The notes under the pieces are model-generated. The model saw only the letters and a list, made by a program, of their open reading frames with translations. It was not told where the DNA came from and ran no database searches. Shown piece by piece: positions 1 to 5,745 of a stretch of 5,800 nt of DNA (position 1 is its first letter; each line of letters begins with the position of its first letter). The position numbers were made by a program, and so were the translations under genes. Source of the DNA: Coriobacteriales bacterium (lineage in GTDB: Bacteria > Actinomycetota > Coriobacteriia > Coriobacteriales > UBA8131); the NCBI GenBank assembly GCA_031286975.1, contig JAITTM010000077.1:1-5800 (forward strand), given 5' to 3'.

Positions 1-2671
1 CGTTGGCAAAGGGGTCGTCCTTATCCTTGACCACCGTAGGTGCCTTGCCCTGCCCAGGCTGGGGTCGCCCGTCGCCCGCTGCTTGGGCGCGCTGCTGCTG
101 CGCCTGCCTGCGCGCGTCGGCCATGAGCGAGGGCACGTCCTCCGAGGGCCCCGAGAACTTGGCGTTTGCCAGCTGCGACGACTGCTGCTCCTCGGGCACC
201 ACGATCTGTATGCGCAACAGGGTGCGCAGGTAGTCCTCGTACATCGAGTCACGCAGCTCGCCAAAGGCAAGATGCGCCTCCTGCTTGTATTCCGTCAGGG
301 GGTCGCGCTGGCCAAAGGCGCGCAGACCAATGCCCGATTTAAGGTAGTCCATCTCTTGCAGGTGGTTCATCCAACGCGAATCCATGCTGCGCAGCATAAC
401 CTGAGCTTCGAGCTTCTTGATCTGCTCGTCACCGATGGTCTCCTGCTTCTCGAGAAACACGCCCTCAAGGTAGTTGAAGAGCTGCTCGCTCAAAACCGTC
501 TCGTCATCGTTATGGGGCAGCTCGCGGGGGTCGAGCTTCTTTGTGCCGGTCAACTCGTCCAGCCAGGCCTTGAGGCCCTCCCAATCCCAGTCGTCGCTCA
601 CACCGTTGGCGTACTCGGCAACGGCCTTCTCAACCGTGTCACCCATGATGTCTAGCACGCGCTGGTGGATGTCCTTGCCGTCGAGAATGGCGTTGCGCTC
701 CTTATAGATAGCCTCACGTTGGCGGTTCATCACGTCGTCGTATTCCAGCACGTGTTTACGGGCATCGAAGTGCATCGATTCGACCTGACGCTGGGCGCTC
801 TCGATAGCCTTTGAGACCATGCCCGCCTCGATGGGCATGTCATCGGGCATGTTGGTGCGCTGCATCATGTTCGAGATGCGTTCCATGCGGTCGCCGCCAA
901 ACAGACGCATGAGATCGTCGGCGAGTGAGAGGTAGAACTGGGTGCAGCCGGGATCACCCTGGCGACCGGCGCGACCACGCAACTGGTTGTCGATACGCCG
1001 CGCTTCGTGGCGCTCGGTACCAATGACGCACAGACCTCCAGCGGCTTTCACGGCGTTGTGCTCCTCAGCGGTGATTGCCGCGGCCTTCTCAAGAGCTTTG
1101 GCTTGTTGTTGCTCAGTGGCCTCACCTGGCTCGATGCCCTGGTTGACCAAGAGCTCCTCGGCGAGGAAATCCGCGTTGCCGCCAAGCAGGATGTCGGTAC
1201 CGCGTCCCGCCATGTTGGTGGCGATGGTCACCGCGCCCAGGCGCCCAGCCTGCGCCACGATATGCGCCTCACGTTCATGGTGCTTGGCGTTGAGAACCTC
1301 GTGGGCGATGCCGCGTTTGTCCAGCAGGCGCGAGAGACGCTCCGAATTCTCGATGGAGACGGTGCCCACCAGCAGCGGTTGACCTTTTGCGTGGCGCCGC
1401 GATATGTCGTCGGCAACAGCGCTGAACTTGGCTTCAACCGTGCGATAGACCAGGTCGTTGCGGTCTTCGCGGATGACGGGGCGGTTTGAGGGGATGGCCA
1501 TGACGGGCAGTTTGTATATCTGGCGGAACTCGCCGTCCTCGGTCATGGCGGTACCGGTCATGCCGCTGAGTTTTTCGTAGAGCCTGAAGTAGTTCTGCAA
1601 GGTGATGGTAGCCAGTGTCTGGTTCTCCTCGCGCACCAGCACACGCTCCTTAGCCTCCAGAGCCTGATGCAGTCCCTCGGAATACCGACGACCCTCCATG
1701 ATGCGGCCGGTGAACTCGTCGACGATCTTGACCTCGCCGTCCACCACTACGTAGTCGACGTCGCGCTTGAAGAGAAACTGCGCGCGCAGCGCTTGTTGCA
1801 GATGGTTGACCAGCTGTCCGGAGGGATCCGAGTAGATGTCATCGACCCCCAGCAAGGTCTCGGCCTTGCGCAGGCCGCTCTCGGTGGTGGCGATGGTGCG
1901 CTTGGCCTCGTCCATCTCAAAATCGCTGATGTTGCGCAGGTTGGGGATCACGCGGGCGAACTTGTTGTAGGTTTCTGCCGCACGGGTGCCAAAGCCACTG
2001 ATGATGAGCGGCGTACGCGCCTCATCGATGAGGATGGAGTCAACCTCGTCGACGATGGCAAAACCGTGACCGCGCTGCACGCGATCGTTGGGGCGCGAGA
2101 CCATGTTATCGCGCAGGTAGTCAAAACCGAACTCGCTGTTGGTGCCATAGGTCACGTCAGCCTGATACTCCGGCAGCCTGGCTGCAGACTTCATGCCGTT
2201 TTGGATGATGCCCACATTCATCCCTAAGAAGCGATATATCTGCCCCATCCACTCGCTGTCGCGCTTGGCCAGATAGTCGTTGACGGTCACCACATGCACG
2301 CCCTTGGCGGGAATGGCGTTAAGATAGCCTGCCAGCGTCGATACGAGGGTCTTGCCTTCACCGGTCTTCATCTCGGCAATCTGCCCGGCGTGAAGCGCCA
2401 TGGCACCGATGAGCTGCACATCGAAATGCCGCATCCCCAAGACGCGCATCGAAGCCTCTCGCACCGTGGCAAATGCCTCGGGGAGAAGGGCATCGAGCTT
2501 CTCCCCCGCTTCAAAGCGCTCACGGAACCGCGTTGTCTGTGCGGCGAGTTCGCTATCGCTCAGGGGTTGTATCTTCACTTCGAAGCTGTTGACGGTGCTG
2601 ACGATCGATTCGAATTCCTTGAGCTGCTTACCTTCGCCCGCGGAAAGGAGTTTCGAGAAGAATCCTGCCAT
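1..2671 (-). CDS. secA: Preprotein translocase subunit SecA (3' end beyond window)
   Basis: SecA is the cytosolic/peripheral ATPase that pushes unfolded preproteins through the SecYEG channel. The minus frame is open from position 2671 to the left edge, about 890 codons. The N-terminus reads MAGFFSKLL. Walker A is MKTGEGKT (residues 101-108), followed by VTVNDYLAKRD. Walker B is VDEVDSILIDEAR, with D208/E209 as the catalytic acidic pair. FTGRIMEGRRYSEGLHQALEAKE belongs to the preprotein-crosslinking/NBD1 region. The second motor domain shows NMAGRGTDILLGG and RRIDNQLRGRAGRQGDPG. The helical scaffold and wing follow (IGLRAFGQRDPL). The last residues visible form a Gln/Pro/Asp-rich linker ending DDPFAN, so a C-terminal zinc-binding tail, if present, lies outside. 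No frameshift was seen at the points checked. The start at 2671 is the family-typical one. An in-frame ATG at 2707 has a better ribosome site and would add 12 residues. It is downstream of the HTH gene on the same strand but probably separately transcribed. Confidence 0.97.
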   Translation of the reverse strand, partial: MAGFFSKLLSAGEGKQLKEFESIVSTVNSFEVKIQPLSDSELAAQTTRFRERFEAGEKLDALLPEAFATVREASMRVLGMRHFDVQLIGAMALHAGQIAEMKTGEGKTLVSTLAGYLNAIPAKGVHVVTVNDYLAKRDSEWMGQIYRFLGMNVGIIQNGMKSAARLPEYQADVTYGTNSEFGFDYLRDNMVSRPNDRVQRGHGFAIVDEVDSILIDEARTPLIISGFGTRAAETYNKFARVIPNLRNISDFEMDEAKRTIATTESGLRKAETLLGVDDIYSDPSGQLVNHLQQALRAQFLFKRDVDYVVVDGEVKIVDEFTGRIMEGRRYSEGLHQALEAKERVLVREENQTLATITLQNYFRLYEKLSGMTGTAMTEDGEFRQIYKLPVMAIPSNRPVIREDRNDLVYRTVEAKFSAVADDISRRHAKGQPLLVGTVSIENSERLSRLLDKRGIAHEVLNAKHHEREAHIVAQAGRLGAVTIATNMAGRGTDILLGGNADFLAEELLVNQGIEPGEATEQQQAKALEKAAAITAEEHNAVKAAGGLCVIGTERHEARRIDNQLRGRAGRQGDPGCTQFYLSLADDLMRLFGGDRMERISNMMQRTNMPDDMPIEAGMVSKAIESAQRQVESMHFDARKHVLEYDDVMNRQREAIYKERNAILDGKDIHQRVLDIMGDTVEKAVAEYANGVSDDWDWEGLKAWLDELTGTKKLDPRELPHNDDETVLSEQLFNYLEGVFLEKQETIGDEQIKKLEAQVMLRSMDSRWMNHLQEMDYLKSGIGLRAFGQRDPLTEYKQEAHLAFGELRDSMYEDYLRTLLRIQIVVPEEQQSSQLANAKFSGPSEDVPSLMADARRQAQQQRAQAAGDGRPQPGQGKAPTVVKDKDDPFAN

Positions 2672-2710
2672 GTTGTGCGCTTTCTCTGCTGTGTGGACAG
2701 TGCCCATGGG

Positions 2711-2717
2711 CACCTCT
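2711..2717 (-). promoter_or_regulatory. Possible RBS for an alternative secA start at 2707
   Basis: The minus strand reads AGAGGTG here. The AGAGG core lies 5 nt before an ATG at 2707 that is in frame with secA, with no stop between them. The conventional start at 2671 has only a weaker AGAGAAAG (2680-2687), 8 nt upstream. Either start is possible. Family alignments favour MAGFF, while the ribosome site favours 2707. Confidence 0.4.
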
Positions 2718-2809
2718 GGTGGTGTCCATACCTTCGCTTGATAACTCTACCACAGAGTGCAGGCGCACGCGCCGTTTTAATGGAAAACACACGCAAACGT
2801 CAGCTGTCC

Positions 2810-2867
2810 GAAAGAAAGGCGGCGAGGACAGGCGCGGCTCCATGGCCTCAAGAGAACCTGTCGCCGC
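2810..2867 (-). terminator. Candidate intrinsic terminator between the HTH gene and secA
   Basis: On the minus strand GCGGC+GACAGG (2867-2857) pairs with CCTGTC (2832-2827) and GCCGC (2823-2819), with a 3-nt bulge (CTC) on the 3' side. This gives 11 base pairs around a 24-nt loop, and the loop can form a small GGC/GCC inner stem. CTTTCTTTC (2818-2810) follows directly as an interrupted U-rich tail. It lies about 60 nt past the stop of the HTH gene and about 140 nt before secA. The bulge, the large loop and the broken U-tract make it weaker than a textbook terminator. It could instead be a structured element of the secA leader. Confidence 0.45.
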
Positions 2868-2910
2868 AACACGTTTGACAGTGCGGCACGTCAACCGCCG
2901 CGTCACGTCT

Positions 2911-2929
2911 GGCAGCGCGACACGCTGCC
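2911..2929 (-). repeat. Perfect hairpin overlapping the stop codon of the HTH gene
   Basis: GGCAGCG (2911-2917) and CGCTGCC (2923-2929) are perfect 7-nt inverted arms around a 5-nt loop, and they touch the TAG stop (2929-2931) of the minus-strand gene. No U-tract follows in either direction, so this is not a complete intrinsic terminator. It may protect the mRNA 3' end or cause pausing. Confidence 0.4.
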
Positions 2930-3441
2930 TACACGCCTTCTACACCAGTATCCAGAGGAGCAAGCCCCGTCTCTCTCATGAGCTCATAGAGGCGCAGGTT
3001 GTCATAGCCGTGATTGAGCGCGAAGATAAGCGCGGCATCACGCTTGATGAGGGGGTGCAGCGATCCGGCAGAAGTCACGGCGAGCATCCGTTGCGTGGTG
3101 CGCAGATCAAGATGCATGGCAAAGGCGATGGCAAGATAGTAGTCGCGTTTTCCTATGCGGGTGCCGTCCATAATCTGGTAGCCGTAGGTGCGCGAGATAG
3201 TGGCATCGCGGATCACCGCACTGCGCGAAAGCCCGGTTGCCAAGAACAGCTCATCAAAGAAATCACGGATGTCAGGGTCGAGAAAGGAGCTAAAGGCCTC
3301 ATTGGGAAAGACCTCCCCCTTGAGCTGATTCAGCATCGCCTGCGTGTCCAAGATGGGTGGTTGCGCTGGCGGTTGCGCTGATGGCTGTGCTGGCTGTGGC
3401 ACCTGCGGCTGGGTGCCCCTATCGCCTTGCTGCTCCGACAT
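2929..3441 (-). CDS. HTH-domain protein partnered with a Ser/Thr kinase
   Basis: This is a 170-residue cytosolic protein with no signal peptide or membrane segment. Residues 1-30 form a low-complexity Gln/Pro-rich tail with PAQP-type repeats. Residues 45-70 (FSSFLDPDIRDFFDELFLATG) lead into a lambda-repressor/XRE-like helix-turn-helix: LSRSAVIRDATIS at 71-83, then RTYGYQIMDGTR at 84-95 as the likely recognition helix and turn. Two more helices follow: KRDYYLAIAFAMHLDLRTTQRML, then a segment containing HPLIKRDAALIFALNHGYDN. This 'SxVIRxxxISRTYGYQIxxGxR...RRD/KRDAxIIxALNHG' layout matches, from memory, a recurrent gut-bacterial family found beside Ser/Thr kinases. Here the kinase gene is divergent. 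The ATG at 3441 has AAGGAG 7 nt upstream and a good promoter, which fixes the start. The DNA target is unknown, and the domain may bind a protein rather than DNA. Confidence 0.88.
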   Translation of the reverse strand: MSEQQGDRGTQPQVPQPAQPSAQPPAQPPILDTQAMLNQLKGEVFPNEAFSSFLDPDIRDFFDELFLATGLSRSAVIRDATISRTYGYQIMDGTRIGKRDYYLAIAFAMHLDLRTTQRMLAVTSAGSLHPLIKRDAALIFALNHGYDNLRLYELMRETGLAPLDTGVEGV

Positions 3442-3448
3442 CCTCGGT

Positions 3449-3454
3449 CTCCTT
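3449..3454 (-). promoter_or_regulatory. Strong ribosome binding site of the HTH gene
   Basis: The minus strand reads AAGGAG, 7 nt before the ATG at 3441. This near-consensus Shine-Dalgarno at optimal spacing supports the chosen start. Confidence 0.8.
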
Positions 3455-3489
3455 AATATATAAGGAACAGTAAAACATCACCGGTGGGA

Positions 3490-3518
3490 AGTATACCCGA
3501 GCGGCGCCTGCTTCACAA
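3490..3518 (-). promoter_or_regulatory. Sigma70-type promoter of the HTH gene
   Basis: On the minus strand, TTGTGA (3518-3513) is separated by exactly 17 bp from TATACT (3495-3490). The -35 matches the consensus at 4 of 6 positions and the -10 at 5 of 6. Initiation would fall near 3483, giving a 5' leader of about 40 nt that contains the AAGGAG ribosome site. Confidence 0.6.
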
Positions 3519-3542
3519 AGCGGCGTAGTGTGAGTACTTTTT

Positions 3543-3557
3543 ATCTTGAGGCAAGAT
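3543..3557. repeat. Palindrome ATCTTG-N3-CAAGAT in the divergent control region
   Basis: Perfect 6-bp inverted arms (3543-3548 and 3552-3557) flank a 3-nt centre. It sits between the divergent promoters, about 25 bp upstream of the HTH-gene -35 and about 55 bp upstream of the kinase -35. No U-tract follows the arms in either direction, so a protein-binding site is more likely than a terminator. No second copy was seen in the window. Confidence 0.4.
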
Positions 3558-3588
3558 GCGAAGGGTGTCGCACATACCTTGCACAGGG

Positions 3589-3609
3589 ACTGTCTGCACT
3601 GAGCAGACC
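3589..3609. repeat. 21-bp palindromic repeat, copy 1 (upstream of kinase)
   Basis: Contains GTCTGC (3592-3597), a 5-nt spacer ACTGA, and GCAGAC (3603-3608). Arm centres are 11 bp apart, one helical turn, as expected for a site bound by a dimeric regulator on one DNA face. It ends 3 bp before the putative kinase -35. The whole 21-bp unit recurs at 5638-5658 in the same orientation with a single mismatch in the spacer. Confidence 0.75.
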
Positions 3610-3612
3610 GCC

Positions 3613-3643
3613 TTGGCACCCATCAGCCCTACAATTTTATGAT
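3613..3643 (+). promoter_or_regulatory. Candidate promoter of the kinase gene
   Basis: TTGGCA (3613-3618) and TATGAT (3638-3643) are each close to the sigma70 consensus but are 19 bp apart, longer than ideal. TACAAT at 3630-3635 is a good -10 by itself but has no -35 at proper distance. The resulting leader would be short, about 15-20 nt. The palindromic repeat copy 1 lies immediately upstream of the -35. Confidence 0.4.
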
Positions 3644-3666
3644 TGCCGTCTCTGTGAGGGGGATCG

Positions 3667-5637
3667 ATGCGACTCAGTGGTAGAATGGCTTGGACAAAGG
3701 TGGAGCAAAAGCTGCACGAGAGGATCTGTATGGGCGACGCAGAGGCCTTCCTTGGTTCATACAAAGAAGCGCTACGGGAGGCGGTGGCGGACTCCGGTTG
3801 GCCATCGGAGCTTTTGGCTGTCTTTGAGCCCGAGAGCTGCCTTAAGCACTCGGGAGCCAAAGAAGTCTACCTCGTCACCGACAAGCGCACTGGCGGGCGT
3901 GCCATCCTGCGTGCCTCCGACCTCGACGCGAGCCAGCGGGCGGACAGCGAACACGCCATTCTCGCCACACTTGATTTTCCCGGCATTCCCAAGACCTACG
4001 GAACCTTCATGCAAGGCGGTCGCAGCTACTTGGCGCGACAGTATTTCGAGGGCCAGGCGCTGGACGAGGTCATCGCCAAAGCTGTGATGCAACCTGGCCA
4101 GATTTATGCCATCGCCCGCCAACTCTGCACCCTTCTCGGCTATCTGCACGCACAGCAGCCTCCGGTTATCCACCGCGACATCAAGCCCCAGAACATTATC
4201 CTATGCCCGGACGGCAGCCTGGGACTCACGGACTTTGGAATCGCTCGCACCTTCAAGGAGGGGAGCGAATCGGACACGCACTACTTTGGCACCCTGCCCT
4301 ACGCTCCGCCCGAGCAGTATGGCTATGCGCAGTCCTCGCCGCAGACCGACATCTACGCATTGGGCATCGTCCTGATTTACCTCGCCACCGGCTCACCCGA
4401 CCGACGTGAACTTGAGAAGCGCATCCACGACCCACAACTGCGTTCCCTTATCGAGAAATGCATCGCCTTCGACCCCGATGATCGCTTTAAGGATGTGGGG
4501 CAGGTGCTGCGACGCATCGACTCGTTTGCGAATCGGCGTGCGCGCATCATCGCCGGGGCGGTGGCGGGCGTGGTGCTGCTTGTTATTCTCGGCATAGGTC
4601 TTTGGTGGAGCATGGGGCTATGGGGCGAGAGCAACGAGCCAGACGACCCCCTGCTGGCCAATCAAGCTGCACGAAGCGGTCAGGACGACAAAGGGGAGCT
4701 CGAGAATTCTCCGCAGCTTGGGCAGGGTGAGCCAGAAAAACGCTATTCCAGCATCGAAGACCCAAAAATCGGCTCGACCAGCTGGTTGTTCGACTACAAC
4801 TATGGAGGCAATCTGCACGCCAATATCAACAACGGCGGCTATGCGGTTGAGAGCGACTACGGCGATGCTATCTATGTTGCCTCTAGTGACGGTCTTTGGG
4901 AGCTGAACACAAGCGGCACGGTACTGCGGCAAATCTCCTCCGGAAAGACAGACGGCGCGCTGAATGCCTACAGGGACACCTTGTACTTTGTTGGAGAAAA
5001 CCACACGATCAACCAGTTGCCGCTGGATTCTGGGACGGGCAGCGCCTTTGCCCTGGTGCATGCCGAGCGCATGTACTTTGACAGCGGGCGCCTGTACTGC
5101 ACCGACCCCTATGACGAGCTCAACATCTACCGGGTCAAGACCGACGGCAGCGAGCCCGCCTTGGTAGGCGACCTGAGCGAGGCGCACTACCTCAACATCG
5201 TCGATGGCCGCATCTATTACTCGGATGCCATGGATGGCAACCGCATCTACGCCCTCGATCTGGCGACAGGCGAGTCCGTGCTGCTCTATGACAAGCCGGC
5301 GCATTGGCTCTCGGTCTGCAATGGGCGCATCTACTTTGACGACGACGAGCCGGGTGTCCTGGCCTCCATCAAGCTCGACGGCACGGACTACCGGATGCTG
5401 TATGCAAATCCCTGCTACAACATAAACGCCACGTCGCATGGGGTCTTTGCCATCGACGCGATTGCCAGGCAACTTGTGGTGATAGACAGCTCTGGCACCT
5501 ATGAGGTGGTTGTTGATCATGAAATTGTGGATTTTTGCGTGGCCGGAGGCTGGGTGTTCTATCACGAGAGTCGGACGGATAGCGCCCTGAGGATGGTGCG
5601 TGAAGACGGTACGGACGACCACGCGCTTGAGTGGTAA
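3667..5637 (+). CDS. Transmembrane Ser/Thr protein kinase with propeller-like sensor domain
   Basis: This 656-residue membrane protein is predicted to phosphorylate Ser/Thr residues in the cytosol in response to an outside signal. The kinase domain spans about residues 50-285. It has an αC Glu near E95, LDFPGIPKTYGTF, the catalytic loop HRDIKPQN (169-176; D171, K173, N176), DFG (189-191), PYAPPEQYG (211-219) and D228 in QTDIYALG. R273 in DDRF fits the subdomain XI Arg. The glycine loop lacks its glycines (K60, S62, K65 at those positions), and the VAIK lysine position is R82 in RAILRAS. One membrane helix covers about 292-314, preceded by Arg residues, so the C-terminus is outside. An acidic linker leads to about seven repeats of the 'GRIYYxD...IYxLDLxTG' type from about 399 to 650, resembling DUF5050. 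The start at 3667 has AGGGGG/GAGG upstream; an in-frame ATG at 3685 has a weaker site. No PASTA repeats are present. The ligand and substrates are unknown. Confidence 0.93.
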   Translation: MRLSGRMAWTKVEQKLHERICMGDAEAFLGSYKEALREAVADSGWPSELLAVFEPESCLKHSGAKEVYLVTDKRTGGRAILRASDLDASQRADSEHAILATLDFPGIPKTYGTFMQGGRSYLARQYFEGQALDEVIAKAVMQPGQIYAIARQLCTLLGYLHAQQPPVIHRDIKPQNIILCPDGSLGLTDFGIARTFKEGSESDTHYFGTLPYAPPEQYGYAQSSPQTDIYALGIVLIYLATGSPDRRELEKRIHDPQLRSLIEKCIAFDPDDRFKDVGQVLRRIDSFANRRARIIAGAVAGVVLLVILGIGLWWSMGLWGESNEPDDPLLANQAARSGQDDKGELENSPQLGQGEPEKRYSSIEDPKIGSTSWLFDYNYGGNLHANINNGGYAVESDYGDAIYVASSDGLWELNTSGTVLRQISSGKTDGALNAYRDTLYFVGENHTINQLPLDSGTGSAFALVHAERMYFDSGRLYCTDPYDELNIYRVKTDGSEPALVGDLSEAHYLNIVDGRIYYSDAMDGNRIYALDLATGESVLLYDKPAHWLSVCNGRIYFDDDEPGVLASIKLDGTDYRMLYANPCYNINATSHGVFAIDAIARQLVVIDSSGTYEVVVDHEIVDFCVAGGWVFYHESRTDSALRMVREDGTDDHALEW

Positions 5638-5658
5638 ACTGTCTGCAATGAGCAGACC
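5638..5658. repeat. 21-bp palindromic repeat, copy 2 (just after kinase stop)
   Basis: Contains GTCTGC (5641-5646), spacer AATGA, and GCAGAC (5652-5657). It begins at the base after the kinase TAA stop (5635-5637) and matches the copy at 3589-3609 at 20 of 21 bases in direct orientation. The two copies bracket the kinase gene about 2.05 kb apart. As RNA it would form a 6-bp stem but has no U-tract. Confidence 0.75.
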
Positions 5659-5670
5659 ATCTGCGTGCCG

Positions 5671-5699
5671 CTGCTGCTATCACCTGACTTTGGCAGCAG
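5671..5699. repeat. Stem-loop CTGCTGC / GCAGCAG
   Basis: Perfect 7-nt inverted arms (5671-5677 and 5693-5699) around a 15-nt loop lie between the palindromic repeat and the terminator. The region 5641-5745 therefore holds three consecutive stem-loops. This one has no obvious function of its own. Confidence 0.4.
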
Positions 5700-5702
5700 A
5701 AA

Positions 5703-5745
5703 AGGTCGTTTTGCCCTTATCTATCAGGTAAAACGACCTCTTTTT
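5703..5745 (+). terminator. Strong intrinsic terminator of the kinase gene
   Basis: AGGTCGTTTTGCC (5703-5715) pairs with GGTAAAACGACCT (5727-5739), 13 base pairs including one G-U, around an 11-nt loop. One C and then TTTTT (5741-5745) follow. The minus strand also has a T-rich run (TTTT) after the stem, so the element may end transcription from both sides. This would suit a convergent gene to the right. Confidence 0.85.

Noticed and set aside
83..2227. Several plus-strand open frames of 150-190 codons across positions 83-2227
   Set aside because: All lie antisense to secA, whose motifs are intact throughout. They show no domains and are GC-rich mirror frames.
2628..2906. Minus-strand 92-codon frame in the secA leader overlapping the secA start, considered as a SecM-like leader peptide
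   Set aside because: It starts with GTG without a ribosome site, has no signal peptide or arrest-like motif, and its Arg-rich composition looks random.
2719..3381. Plus-strand open frame of 220 codons across the secA leader and HTH gene
   Set aside because: It is antisense to the HTH gene, which has a strong ribosome site and promoter. The frame is Arg-rich and without recognisable features.
3360..3410. Short tandem-like repeats encoding the PAQP-rich N-terminus of the HTH protein, considered as a CRISPR or minisatellite
   Set aside because: The units are short, irregular and explained by low-complexity coding; there is no spacer-repeat pattern.
3530..4087. Plus-strand 185-codon frame starting in the divergent region
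   Set aside because: It overlaps the kinase N-lobe in another frame. The Arg/Ser/Pro-rich tail is typical of a shifted reading of the kinase gene.
5314..5326. Partial third copy of the palindromic repeat (GTCTGCAATGGGC)
   Set aside because: It matches only half of the element with one mismatch, lacks the inverted arm, and lies in conserved kinase coding sequence (SVCNGRIYF), so it is probably chance.
4618..5622. Long minus-strand open frame (334 codons) opposite the kinase sensor region
   Set aside because: It is fully antisense to a well-supported gene with a clear domain layout. Its residues look like complements of the kinase codons, it has no recognisable domain, and long antisense frames are common in GC-rich DNA.
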